From contig CAVTJL010000001.1 in NCBI GenBank assembly GCA_963735065.1, positions 1,922,001-1,986,000 of the forward strand: a stretch of 64,000 nucleotides of DNA. The letters run 5' to 3'. Source of the DNA: CAVTJL01 sp963735065. Lineage in GTDB: Bacteria > Pseudomonadota > Alphaproteobacteria > Geminicoccales > Geminicoccaceae. Each line of letters begins with the position of its first letter. Position 1 is the stretch's first letter. Below the pieces are notes generated by a model, which saw only the letters and a list, made by a program, of their open reading frames with translations, ran no database searches and was not told where the DNA came from. Of the stretch, positions 25,806 to 35,228 are shown piece by piece. The position numbers were made by a program, and so were the translations under genes.

Positions 25806-27011
25806 TCAGTCCTGAAGATCCTCGCAGCCACGAATGATGCGGTGACAGGCATCGCTCAGAAGCTCGGTCGAGGTCGCGTAGGAGATGCGGAAGTAGGGAT
25901 CGAGCCCGAAAGCGGCGCCGTGAACGACCGCCACGCCGACCAACTCGAGCAAATAGCGAGAGAACTGCTCGCTGGTCTCGATCACCTTGCCGTCGGGCGT
26001 GCGCCGCCCGATTGCCCCAGCACAGCTCGGATAGACGTAGAATGCTCCCTCTGGCCGATGGCAACGCAGGCCTGGCGCCTTGTTGAGGAGATCGACCACA
26101 AGATCGCGACGCTCCTTGAAGACCCGCTGATGCTCGGCGAGGAACCCCTGATCGCCGTTGAGCGCGGCGACGGCCGCAGCCTGGCTGATCGAGCAGGGAT
26201 TGGAGGTGCTCTGCGACTGGATCTTGGCCATGCCCTTGATGAGCTCGGCCGGCCCGCCAGCGTAGCCGATCCGCCAGCCAGTCATGCAGTAGGCCTTAGA
26301 CACGCCGTTGACCGTGAGCGTGCGGTCCTTGAGCCGAGGCTCGATCTGGGCGGGGGTCGTGAACTCGAAATCGTCGTAGACGAGATGCTCGTACATGTCG
26401 TCCGTCATCACCCAGACGTTCGGGTGGCGGACGATGACGTCGGTAAGCGCCTTGAGCTCGGCCTTGCTATAGGCGGCTCCGGTGGGGTTGCTCGGGGAGT
26501 TCAGCAGCACCCACTTCGTCCTCGGACCGATCGCCGCCTCCAGGTCCTCGGCGCGCAGCTTGAAGCCCGTCTGATCGGGGCAATTGACGAACACGGGCGT
26601 GCCGCCGGCCAGGAGGACCATGTCGGGATAGGAGACCCAGAAGGGGGCCGGAATGACAACCTCGTCGCCCGGGTTCAGCGTCGCCATGAACGCGTTGTAG
26701 AGAACCTGCTTGCCGCCGGTGCCGACGGTGATCTGCTCGCGCGTGTAGTCGAGGCCGTTCTCGCGGCGGAACTTGCCAACGATCGCCTCCTTGAGCGCCG
26801 GCGTGCCGTCGACCGCCGTGTACTTGGTGTCGCCGGCCCGAATGGCGGCGATGGCCGCCTCCTTCACATGCTCGGGCGTGTCAAAGTCGGGCTCGCCGGC
26901 ACCGAGACCGATGATGTCGCGGCCGGCAGCCTTGAGCTCCCGGGCAAGGTTGGTCACGGCGATCGTTGGCGATGGCTTGATTCGGGAGAGGCTCTCGGCG
27001 AGCACGGACAT
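25806..27011 (-). CDS. aspC: Aspartate aminotransferase (class I/II, PLP)
   Basis: 401 aa. Fold-type I aminotransferase with IIGLGAGEPDFDTPEHV, TVGTGGKQVLYNAFMATL, VVIPAPFWVSYPDMV, LNSPSNPTGAAYSKAELK, the PLP-binding Lys in NGVSKAYCMTGWRIGYAGG, and the carboxylate-binding Arg near DPYFRISYATS. The overall pattern is the subgroup Ib enzyme of alphaproteobacteria, which can also accept prephenate in some species. The start MSVLAESLSRIKPSPT is standard for this group. The enzyme links aspartate and glutamate to central metabolism; a prephenate dehydratase lies further downstream in the window. Confidence 0.92.
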   Translation of the reverse strand: MSVLAESLSRIKPSPTIAVTNLARELKAAGRDIIGLGAGEPDFDTPEHVKEAAIAAIRAGDTKYTAVDGTPALKEAIVGKFRRENGLDYTREQITVGTGGKQVLYNAFMATLNPGDEVVIPAPFWVSYPDMVLLAGGTPVFVNCPDQTGFKLRAEDLEAAIGPRTKWVLLNSPSNPTGAAYSKAELKALTDVIVRHPNVWVMTDDMYEHLVYDDFEFTTPAQIEPRLKDRTLTVNGVSKAYCMTGWRIGYAGGPAELIKGMAKIQSQSTSNPCSISQAAAVAALNGDQGFLAEHQRVFKERRDLVVDLLNKAPGLRCHRPEGAFYVYPSCAGAIGRRTPDGKVIETSEQFSRYLLELVGVAVVHGAAFGLDPYFRISYATSTELLSDACHRIIRGCEDLQD

Positions 27012-27098
27012 TGGGGACGCCCCTGGCTGAACGGACGGCGGGAATTTATGGGTGACGCCGCGGCGATGCAACGCCCGCGGCGGAAAGGCAGCCGCTCG

Positions 27099-27989
27099 TC
27101 AGGCGGCCGGGCTCACGGCCGTGGCGCTGACAACCTCGGCGATCGCCGACGTCAGCTCCATGAGGATCGCCTGCAGCTGTGCTGTGCCCTCGTGCGCCTT
27201 GCCACTGCGCTCGTCCATGAACAGCTGACGCCGGAACTCGACCTGGAGGGCGTGCCAGCCCTCCAGCGGCCGTCCATAGTGCTCGGTGATGAAGCCGCCC
27301 GCATAGGGTTGATTGTGGGCGACGTGGAGGCCATGCGCGCTCAATACCTCCGCCGCCACATTCATGAAGGCTGCGCCGCAGCTTCGCCCGAACCGGTCGC
27401 CGAGGGCCACATCGACCGGGGAGGCTGCCCGCTGGCCCGCCGCCTCGGACGGCATGGAGTGGCAGTCAAGGAGAATGGCCACGCCAAAACGGCGGCGGGT
27501 CTCACCGAGCAGGCTCGCGAGACGGTCGTGATAGGGTTGGTATCCTTGGATCAGCCGGCTCTGCACCTCCTCGAGCCCGAGCCGGCGCCGATAGATGGCC
27601 CGCCCGGAGATCCGGCTCGGCACCACTCCGAGCCCGGCCCGCACCTTGGCGCTTAGTCGGAGGTCGGGCAGCGACATCGGTGCCGTCAGAAGATCGGGGT
27701 CCAGCTCGGCACTATTGCGATTGAGGTCGACGAAGGCGCGCGCATAGGTCGCGGCGATGACCGTAGCCCCCAGGTCGGCGCAGGGGGCGACAAGACCGTC
27801 GACGGGCCCGTCATCGAGGCATCTGAGCTCGCTCTGATCAATCCTCAGGGCGCCCATCAGATCAGAGGGATACACCGTCCCGCTGTGCGGGGAGGACAGC
27901 ACGACAGGCAGCAGCTGACCCGTCGGAAGCAGCTCCCTGAACGGCAGAATCCTTCCACCGCCGATCGCTATGTCGATGCCGTCCCTCAT
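27099..27989 (-). CDS. N-formylglutamate amidohydrolase family protein
   Basis: About 296 aa. The characteristic motifs of the FGase family are present: VLSSPHSGTVYP near the N-terminus, ATYARAFVDLNRN, and the metal-site ILLDCHSMPSE, followed by HNQPYAGGFITEHYGRPLEG and VEFRRQLFMDE. True HutG releases formate from N-formylglutamate in histidine breakdown; many alphaproteobacterial members lie outside hut operons and their substrate is unproven. No hut genes are in the window. ATG 27989 was preferred over the GTG at 28007. Confidence 0.82.
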   Translation of the reverse strand: MRDGIDIAIGGGRILPFRELLPTGQLLPVVLSSPHSGTVYPSDLMGALRIDQSELRCLDDGPVDGLVAPCADLGATVIAATYARAFVDLNRNSAELDPDLLTAPMSLPDLRLSAKVRAGLGVVPSRISGRAIYRRRLGLEEVQSRLIQGYQPYHDRLASLLGETRRRFGVAILLDCHSMPSEAAGQRAASPVDVALGDRFGRSCGAAFMNVAAEVLSAHGLHVAHNQPYAGGFITEHYGRPLEGWHALQVEFRRQLFMDERSGKAHEGTAQLQAILMELTSAIAEVVSATAVSPAA

Positions 27990-28105
27990 GGGAGGACAAG
28001 AGCACACCGCGCGCGCCGGAACAACCCGATGCTCGGCGCCACAATCATGACGGCCGCACGACGGCCTTGCCCTCGGCCGTGGTTTCTCCTAAGCAGCGCG
28101 CCAGC

Positions 28106-28180
<75 letters not shown>

Positions 28181-28263
28181 CCGCTTCCAGGGCCAGGCCG
28201 CATGGGCATCATCCCGCCGGGCCAGTGGCCACACTGGGGCATCGGCGCCGCGCCTGGAACGAG

Positions 28264-29880
28264 GTGCCGCGCTTGACCGTCATCCGCACCGAGATCGATC
28301 CCAGGTCAGAGGCTTTCAGAGCCAACGCTGAGCGCGTCCGGGCGCTGGTGGATGAGCTCCGCGAGCGGGTAGCTCGCGTGATCGAGGGCGGCGACGCCAA
28401 GGCCCGGGAGCGCCATCTTGCACGCGGCAAGCTCCTGCCGCGCGAGCGCGTGGAGCGTCTGACCGATCCTGGGGCGCCGTTTCTCGAGCTCTCCCAGCTC
28501 GCTGCCGAGGGCATGTATGGCGGCCAAGTTCCCGCAGCCGGGATCATCACCGGGATCGGTCGGGTCGCAGGGCGCGAATGCATGATCGTCGCCAACGATG
28601 CGACGGTGAAGGGTGGCACCTACTTTCCGATCACGGTGAAGAAGCATCTGCGCGCGCAGGAGATCGCTCGCGAGAGCCGACTGGCTTGCATCTATCTCGT
28701 CGACTCCGGCGGTGCCCACCTGCCGAGCCAGGACGAGGTCTTTCCCGACCGCGAGCATTTCGGTCGGATCTTCTACAATCAGGCGACCATGTCGGCCGAA
28801 GGCATACCGCAGATCGCGGCGGTGATGGGATCCTGCACCGCCGGTGGCGCCTATGTGCCGGCGATGGCGGACGAGGCCGTCATCGTCAGGAACCAGGGCA
28901 CGATCTTCCTGGGCGGCCCACCGCTCGTGAAGGCAGCGACCGGCGAGGTCGTGACCGCCGAGGAGCTGGGTGGCGGCGACGTCCACACGAGGATCTCCGG
29001 CGTTGCCGACCACCTGGCCGAAAGCGACGCCCATGCCCTGGCGATCTGTCGGCGGATCGTCGCTGGGCTCGGCTCTCGCTGCGGGCGCGCGCTGGACCAG
29101 GTGTCACCCGCCCCGCCGCTCTACGCTGCGGAGGAGCTCTACGGCCTGATCCCCGAAGATCTGCGCCAGCCGATCGAGGCTCGGGAGGTCATTGCACGCG
29201 TGGTCGACGGCTCGGTTCTGGACGAGTTCAAGCCGCGCTACGGCGCCACGCTCGTCACCGGGTTCGCCCGGCTCTTCGGCTGCCCCGTTGGGATCCTCGC
29301 CAACAACGGCATTCTCTTCAGCGAATCGGCCCAGAAGGGCGCTCACTTCATCGAGCTTTGCTGCCAGCGTGGTATCCCCCTCATCTTCCTGCAGAACATC
29401 ACGGGCTTCATGGTCGGGCGGAAGTACGAGCAGGGCGGCATCGCCAAGGACGGCGCGAAGCTGGTCATGGCCGTCGCCTGCGCACGCGTCCCGAAGCTCA
29501 CGGTCATCATCGGCGGGAGCTTCGGCGCCGGCAATTACGGCATGGCCGGCCGGGCCTTCGCTCCCCGTCTCCTCTGGATGTGGCCCAACGCTCGGATCTC
29601 GGTCATGGGCGGTGAGCAGGCCGCATCCGTGCTCGGAACCGTGCGTCGCGACGGGCTCGAGGCGCAGGGTCGAGCCTGGACGGCTGCCGAGGAGGAGGCT
29701 TTCAAGGCGCCCATCAGGGAACAGTATGAGCGCCAGGGCCATCCCTACTACGCGACGGCACGGCTCTGGGACGACGGCGTCATCGATCCCGCCCAGACGC
29801 GGATGGTTCTCGGTCTGAGCCTGTCGGCCGCGCTCAATGCCCCCATCGAGCCCACCCGGTTCGGCGTCTTCAGGATGTGA
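28264..29880 (+). CDS. liuB: Methylcrotonyl-CoA carboxylase, carboxyltransferase (beta) subunit
   Basis: About 538 aa. It transfers CO2 from biotin to 3-methylcrotonyl-CoA in leucine degradation. Carboxyltransferase landmarks include ERHLARGKLLPRERV, NDATVKGGTYFPITVKKHLR, the SGGAHLPSQDEVFPD motif, MGSCTAGGAYVPAMADE, GTIFLGGPPLVKAATGE and GAGNYGMAGRAFAPRLLWMW. The last stretch favours methylcrotonyl-CoA over propionyl-CoA carboxylase. Start is uncertain: GTG 28264 or TTG 28273 (LTVIRTEIDPRS) agrees with the family, while the frame to 28225 does not. It is followed 4 bp later by the hydratase gene. Confidence 0.93.
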   Translation: MPRLTVIRTEIDPRSEAFRANAERVRALVDELRERVARVIEGGDAKARERHLARGKLLPRERVERLTDPGAPFLELSQLAAEGMYGGQVPAAGIITGIGRVAGRECMIVANDATVKGGTYFPITVKKHLRAQEIARESRLACIYLVDSGGAHLPSQDEVFPDREHFGRIFYNQATMSAEGIPQIAAVMGSCTAGGAYVPAMADEAVIVRNQGTIFLGGPPLVKAATGEVVTAEELGGGDVHTRISGVADHLAESDAHALAICRRIVAGLGSRCGRALDQVSPAPPLYAAEELYGLIPEDLRQPIEAREVIARVVDGSVLDEFKPRYGATLVTGFARLFGCPVGILANNGILFSESAQKGAHFIELCCQRGIPLIFLQNITGFMVGRKYEQGGIAKDGAKLVMAVACARVPKLTVIIGGSFGAGNYGMAGRAFAPRLLWMWPNARISVMGGEQAASVLGTVRRDGLEAQGRAWTAAEEEAFKAPIREQYERQGHPYYATARLWDDGVIDPAQTRMVLGLSLSAALNAPIEPTRFGVFRM

Positions 29881-29884
29881 GCCC

Positions 29885-30667
29885 TTGAGCGACAAGCCCC
29901 TTCTCGAGGAGTGCCGCGACGGCGTGGCGCGGCTCACGATGAGCCGGCCGAACGTTCACAACGCCTTCGATGAGCATCTCATTCAGGCCATGATCGAGGC
30001 CTTGGAGCGCTTTGCCGAGGATGATTCGGTCCGCGTGGTCGTCCTGACCGGGGACGGCAAAAGCTTCTCCGCCGGCGCCGATCTGGATTGGATGCGCAGG
30101 ATGGCGGCGTTCGACGAGGCGGAGAACTTGGCGGATGCCCAGCAGCTTGGACGCTTGCTCCGGACCCTAGACGAGCTGCCCAAGCCGACACTGGCGTTGG
30201 TCAACGGCGCTGCGATCGGCGGCGGCGTGGGGCTGGTTGCCGCCGTCGATATCGCCATAGCCGCCGCGACCGCGACATTTGGCCTCTCCGAGGTTCGTCT
30301 CGGCCTCGTTCCTGCCGTGATCGGGCCCTATGTCGCTCGGGCATTGGGCGAGCGATGGTGCAGGCGACTTTTCCTCACCGGGGAGCGGTTTGACGCGGCC
30401 GAGGCAGTGCGGTTAGGGCTTGTGCATGAGGTGGTCTCGCCTGAGGGGCTGGAGGCTCGTGGCGCCGTCATCGTCGATGCTCTGCGGCAGGGTGGGCCCG
30501 AAGCGCAACGCGAGGCAAAGGGCCTGATCCGGCTGGTCCGCGATCTCGATGGTCAGCTGCTCGACGCCGAGACGAGCCGGCTGATCGCCGAGCGCCGGGC
30601 CTCTGCCGAGGGGCGCGAGGGTGTGAAGGCCTTCCTCGAGAAGCGGCAGCCCGCTTGGCGTCCATGA
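29885..30667 (+). CDS. liuC: Enoyl-CoA hydratase family (likely methylglutaconyl-CoA hydratase)
   Basis: 260 aa from a TTG start (LSDKPLLEECRDGVARLTMS) 4 bp after the MCC beta stop, so translation is probably coupled. Crotonase-fold motifs are clear: RPNVHNAFDEHLI, the oxyanion-hole segments SAGADLDWM and NGAAIGGGVGLVAA, and the active-site Glu in LSEVRLGLVPAVI. A C-terminal VKAFLEKRQPAW is standard. Its position between the two methylcrotonyl-CoA carboxylase subunits makes hydration of 3-methylglutaconyl-CoA in leucine catabolism the most likely reaction; sequence alone would not separate it from other crotonases. Confidence 0.88.
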   Translation: MSDKPLLEECRDGVARLTMSRPNVHNAFDEHLIQAMIEALERFAEDDSVRVVVLTGDGKSFSAGADLDWMRRMAAFDEAENLADAQQLGRLLRTLDELPKPTLALVNGAAIGGGVGLVAAVDIAIAAATATFGLSEVRLGLVPAVIGPYVARALGERWCRRLFLTGERFDAAEAVRLGLVHEVVSPEGLEARGAVIVDALRQGGPEAQREAKGLIRLVRDLDGQLLDAETSRLIAERRASAEGREGVKAFLEKRQPAWRP

Positions 30668-30811
30668 TCGAGAGCTCGCATGCGCTATTCGGCTGACGCG
30701 ACGGGGCGGCTCGGCTATCTCCTACGGTTGCCTGATCTTCCAGGCGCACGCGCCCTGACACTCGGTGGACGGGCGGAACCCGGCGTGAAGAGGCGGAGGA
30801 GGGTCATCTAT

Positions 30812-32152
30812 ATGGCGGATCGGACCGGGCTCGGCCGATGGGGCGTCATGCTCGGAGTGGTCGGCGCCGCGATCATAGGCGCTCCGCCCGCATCGGCGCA
30901 GCTCTTCGGGACCGTGACGAAGGTGCCCGCCGCCTGTGACCCTGTTGCCAACGGGGCCATCGGCGATGGCCTGACTGACAACACGAAAGCCCTGCAGAAG
31001 ACCTTGGACACCTGCAAGGGTGCGTGGATCCGTTTGCCGCCCGGCACCTATCTGACGGGGCCTCTCTTCCTCCGCTCGGGCGTTACCCTGGATTTCGCGG
31101 CCGGCACGACCGTGATCGGCACCACCGATCCCGAGGCGTACAAGGACGGCAAAGGCGGTATGTGGGCCCTCTTCAACGGCGAGGGCGTCAAGAACGTCAT
31201 GATACGTGGAGCCGGTCGGATCGACGGCCAGGGGGCCACGTGGTGGGCGACGCTCGCGGCTGCCGAGGCGCTCCGCCCGAGCGATCAGGAGCGTCCCGAC
31301 GACGCGCCGGGGCGACCGCGGCTGATGCGCTTCGACCACTCCAGCGATATCACCGTTCAGCGTGTGACCCTGCAGAACTCACCGAGCTATCATCTGGTCT
31401 TCCGCCATTGCGACGATGTGCAGGTGACCGGCGTCAACATCATGGCGCCGACGAGCGCGCAGATCACGAGCGCACCGAATACGGACGGCATCGACATCAT
31501 CTCCTCGCGCAATGTCCGGGTCACGACCTCGTATATCAGCGTCGCCGAGGACGATATCGCCATCAAGGCTGAGGGAAGCCCGGACGACCCCGACAACCGC
31601 ACGTCTGGGATCCGAATCAGGGGTTCCACCTTCAATGGGGGCCATGGCGTCGCGATCGGCAGCGTCACGACCGGCGGAGTCGACGACGTCATCGTCGAGG
31701 CGAACGTGTTCACCGGCACGCAATGGGGCATCCGCATCAAGACTGCGCGCGACCGCGGCGGCCCCATCTCGAACCTCGTCTTCCGTGATCTGCGCATGGA
31801 CACGGTCGGTCTGCCGATCATGTTCGTGAGCTACTTCCCGACCGTGCCTGACACGGACAAGGCCGCAAAGATCTCGCCCACGACGCCTAGGATCGACGGT
31901 ATCCGGGTGCAGAACCTGCGCGCCACCAGCGCGAACGCGGTGGGTGCCATCTTCGGTCTACCGGAGAGCCCGATCGAGAATGTCACGCTCCAGGATCTCG
32001 CCATCGATGCGAAGTCGGGTCTCTACGTTCGATGGGCCGGCGTCAAGCTGGTGACGAGCACCCTCTCGGTGGAGAACGGCGACGCCGTCGTGCACGGCGA
32101 CGGGGCCAAGGTTGAGACGGTCGTGAAGGACGCGAGTGCAGCCGTGCAGTAA
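30812..32152 (+). CDS. Secreted GH28-family pectinase (polygalacturonase-like)
   Basis: About 446 aa. A signal peptide (LGRWGVMLGVVGAAIIGAP, cleavage after ASA) is followed by a right-handed beta-helix protein. The four GH28 active-site motifs appear in order: PNTDGIDII, AEDDIAIK with the catalytic acid pair, NGGHGVAIGS and GIRIKTARDRGG. These bind and hydrolyse galacturonic-acid chains, so a polygalacturonase or exo-polygalacturonosidase is likely; related GH28 enzymes act on rhamnogalacturonan. The N-terminal QLFGTVTKVPAACDPVANG matches the pectate-lyase-3-like start of this family. GGAGGAGGG precedes ATG 30812. It sits between liuC and the MCC alpha gene on the same strand, an odd place for a secreted enzyme. 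Confidence 0.85.
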   Translation: MADRTGLGRWGVMLGVVGAAIIGAPPASAQLFGTVTKVPAACDPVANGAIGDGLTDNTKALQKTLDTCKGAWIRLPPGTYLTGPLFLRSGVTLDFAAGTTVIGTTDPEAYKDGKGGMWALFNGEGVKNVMIRGAGRIDGQGATWWATLAAAEALRPSDQERPDDAPGRPRLMRFDHSSDITVQRVTLQNSPSYHLVFRHCDDVQVTGVNIMAPTSAQITSAPNTDGIDIISSRNVRVTTSYISVAEDDIAIKAEGSPDDPDNRTSGIRIRGSTFNGGHGVAIGSVTTGGVDDVIVEANVFTGTQWGIRIKTARDRGGPISNLVFRDLRMDTVGLPIMFVSYFPTVPDTDKAAKISPTTPRIDGIRVQNLRATSANAVGAIFGLPESPIENVTLQDLAIDAKSGLYVRWAGVKLVTSTLSVENGDAVVHGDGAKVETVVKDASAAVQ

Positions 32153-32168
32153 GCCGCACCGACCGCCC

Positions 32169-34161
32169 ATGCTCTCCTCCGTGCTGATCGCCAACCGCGG
32201 CGAGATTGCCTGCCGGATCATCGCCACGTGCCGTCGGCTCGGCGTTCGTGCGGTGGCGGTCTACTCGGATGCCGATCGCGACGCTCGACACGTGGCGATG
32301 GCCGATGAGGCCATCCATATCGGTCCGGCGTCCGCTCGGGAGAGCTATCTTGCCATAGAGCACGTGCTCGACGCGGCGCGTCGAGCAGAGGTCGAGGCGG
32401 TTCATCCCGGCTACGGCTTCCTGGCCGAGAGCCCAGCCTTCGCCCAGGCGGTTCGGGATGTGCGCCTCGTCTTCGTCGGGCCGTCGCCCGAGGCGATGGC
32501 CCTGATGGGCGGCAAGGACACTGCTAAAGCGGCTATGCAAGCGGCGGGCGTTCCGCTGGTGCCGGGCTACCATGGCACGGATCAGTCGGACGCGCGCCTT
32601 GCTGTCGAGGCCGCCCGGATTGGCTTTCCGCTTTTGGTCAAGGCTGTCTCGGGTGGCGGCGGCAAAGGGATGCGTCGTGTCGAGGCAGCCGAAGACCTGC
32701 CCGATGCCCTCGCCGCCTGCCGGCGCGAGGCGACGCAGGCATTCGGCGACGAGCGCATTCTTCTGGAGCGCCTGGTCGATCGGCCGCGTCACGTCGAGGT
32801 CCAGATCTTTGGCGATCGGCACGGCAACGCCGTCCATCTGTGGGAGCGGGACTGCACGCTGCAGCGCCGCCATCAGAAGATCATCGAGGAGTCACCGGCT
32901 GCAGATCTCGCGACCGAGTTGCGTCAGGCGTTGGGGGCAGCGGCCGTTCGGGCGGCTCTAGCCGCGCGCTATGAGAATGCCGGAACGGTCGAGTTCCTCG
33001 TCGATCCACAGGGCGGCTTTTACTTCATCGAGATGAACACGCGCCTCCAGGTCGAGCATCCCGTGACGGAGATGATAACCGGTCAGGATCTCGTCGAGTG
33101 GCAGATCCGGATCGCGGCCGGTGAGGTGCTGCCGCTGCGGCAGGACCAGATCCCTGCCCATGGGCACGCCGTCGAGGCTAGACTCTATGCGGAGGACCCG
33201 ACGCGCGGCTTTCTTCCATCGACCGGCCGTTTGACCGCGCTGGCTCTTCCCGAGTCTCTGCCTGGCATTCGCGTTGACACGGGTGTGCGGGCCGGTGACC
33301 AGGTGACGCCGTTCTACGATCCCATGATCGCCAAGATCGTTGCGCATGGCCCGGATCGGGCGCGGGCGCTTGATCTTCTGGGTCGGGCCCTCGAGGCGAC
33401 GCAGGTAGAGGGACTGTCGACCAATCTCGCGTTCCTGCAGCGGGTGGTTCGGGCTGACCCTTACCGGCGGCTCGTGATCGATACCGCCTGGCTCGATCGC
33501 GAGGGCGCCGAGCTCGCGTCGGCAGAGGACCTGCCATCGCCGATCGACTCGGCGCTGGCGGCCCTGGCGGTGGCTGCCAACCGAGGGGAGTTGGCCCACG
33601 CCACCGTGAGCGCGGAAGGCACCTCGCCGACGTCACCTTGGTGCGATACGAGCGGCTGGAGGCTGAACGCGGCTCCCAGACAGGTCGTGCGGTTCCGTGG
33701 GCTCGAGCCTGTCTTGATCGTGACGGGACGAGACCAAGTGGAGCTCTGTGTCGGCGGCGAGAGATGGACGGCACGCCACGGCCGATCAAGCGGCGTCTGC
33801 TGGGCGGAGATCGAGGGCCACCGCTCAAGCTATCGGGTATGGGTATCCCGAGAGATGGTCTCGATGACCCGGGAGGGGCGCCGCTTCCGCTTCTTCCTCG
33901 AGACCGACGAGCTAGGGGCTGGAAGTGGAGAGGCGGACGAGGCGCTGATTGCGGCGCCTATGCCGGGCAAGGTGGCGCGTTTGCTGGTTGCGCCCGGTGA
34001 CCACGTCGTGCGCGGCGAGACGCTGGCAATCCTCGAGGCGATGAAGATGGAGCATCGGTTGGCGGCGCCCTTCGACGGACGCGTGAGCGGCGTGAACGTC
34101 GCAGGAGGGCGAGCAGATCGAGGAGGGGACCGTCCTGCTCGATCTCGACCCGGACGACTGA
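32169..34161 (+). CDS. liuD: Methylcrotonyl-CoA carboxylase, biotin (alpha) subunit, with a C-terminal frameshift
   Basis: The biotin carboxylase part starts LSSVLIANRGEIACRIIATC, with the ATP-grasp VKAVSGGGGKGMRRVEAA, EEDPTRGF-like AEDPTRGFLPSTGR and the metal-binding FIEMNTRLQVEHPVTEM. The biotinyl domain holds the biotin Lys in EAMKMEHRL. After GRVSGVNVA an extra G at 34104-34105 shifts the frame. Removing it gives EGEQIEEGTVLLDLDPDD and a stop at 34159-34161, a normal 663-aa length. As written, the frame runs on to 34388 with an Arg-rich tail of about 90 residues overlapping pheA. Whether this is a real mutation or a sequencing error is open; the biotin site is upstream of it. Confidence 0.9.
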
Positions 34162-34335
34162 GGGCCGGTGTTTCACGGAGAGCGCTCATCGATCCAGAGC
34201 GAAGCGGCCGCCTATCGCGTAGGCGTTTCCGGCCACCTGCTGCGCCGGGCGAGCGAGCGCAGCCTTACGGCCAACATTGCACCAGCAAGTGGCGATCTGG
34301 CGCCTGCCGGCGGCCAGCGCTGAGGCCTGTTCGCT

Positions 34336-35211
34336 TCATCCAGCCCGTAGACGGAACGGATCGGCAGGGTAGACGCCCAAGACCTTGACGTCGCGGGCGA
34401 AGAAGCGGAGCTCCTCGAAGGCGAGCTCGAGCCCACGCTCGGCCGGATGGCCCATCACGTCGGCGTAGAACTCGGCCTGGGTGAAGCTGCCGTCGATGTA
34501 GCTCTCGAGCTTCGTCATGTTGACGCCGTTGGTGGCGAAGCCGCCGAGGGCCTTATAGAGGGCAGCCGGCACATTGCGGACGGCGAAGACGAAGGTCGTG
34601 ACACAGCCGGTCGAGCCCAGCTCCGGCTCTTGCGGCTCCCGCGCAAGGAGCAGGAAACGGGTGGTGTTGTGCTCGGCATCCTCGATATCGGCGCCGAGAA
34701 TGTCGAGGTTGTAGATCTCGGCGGCGAGCTTTGAGGCGATCGCCGCGCGGGTGAGGTCGCCGCTGCGCGCGATGTCGGCTGCAGCCCCCGCGGTGTCGGC
34801 CACGATGCGGGCCTGGAGCCCGTGCTCGCGCAGGAAGCGGCGACACTGGCCGATGGCGTGAACATGCAATTCGGCAGTGCGTATGGTGGCGAGCGACGCG
34901 CCCTTGGGGGCGAGGAGATGATGGTTCACCCTGAGGAACGTCTCGCCCACGATGTGCAGGCCGCCGCGTGGCAGGAGGTGATGGACGTCAGCCACACGTC
35001 CCGCTACCGAGTTGTCGATCGGGATCATGGCGTAGCGGGCCTGTCCCTCCCTTACGGCGGCGAAGGCGTCCTCGAACGAATGGCACGGTAGGGGCTCGAA
35101 CTCGGGAAGCCGCTCGCGGCAGGCCAGGTGGGAGTACGCACCGGGCATTCCCTGGAACGCTACCGCCTCATCGGAGGCGCGGTTGCTCGGGGCGGTGGCG
35201 GGCTTGGTCAT
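34336..35211 (-). CDS. pheA: Prephenate dehydratase
   Basis: About 291 aa. It converts prephenate to phenylpyruvate in phenylalanine synthesis. The catalytic domain shows AFQGMPGAYSHLACRERLP, YAMIPIDNSVAGRVADVHHL and HNTTRFLLLARE, with the conserved Thr of the TRF motif. A C-terminal ACT domain (VFAVRNVPAALYKALGGFAT, NMTKLESYIDGSF) should bind Phe for feedback inhibition. No chorismate mutase domain is attached, as usual in alphaproteobacteria. ATG 35211 was chosen; a TTG at 35232 would overlap the kdsB stop. It is cotranscribed with kdsB. Confidence 0.93.
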   Translation of the reverse strand: MTKPATAPSNRASDEAVAFQGMPGAYSHLACRERLPEFEPLPCHSFEDAFAAVREGQARYAMIPIDNSVAGRVADVHHLLPRGGLHIVGETFLRVNHHLLAPKGASLATIRTAELHVHAIGQCRRFLREHGLQARIVADTAGAAADIARSGDLTRAAIASKLAAEIYNLDILGADIEDAEHNTTRFLLLAREPQEPELGSTGCVTTFVFAVRNVPAALYKALGGFATNGVNMTKLESYIDGSFTQAEFYADVMGHPAERGLELAFEELRFFARDVKVLGVYPADPFRLRAG

Positions 35212-35228
35212 GGAAGGGCTCGACGGGC

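Noticed and set aside
25776..27656. A 626-codon plus-strand frame opposite aspartate aminotransferase and the formylglutamate amidohydrolase-like gene
   Set aside because: Shadow of two minus-strand genes; nothing recognisable in the translation.
34168..34323. A 51-codon GTG frame between the MCC alpha end and pheA
   Set aside because: No ribosome-binding site and no family resemblance; it may be chance within a region already disturbed by the frameshift.
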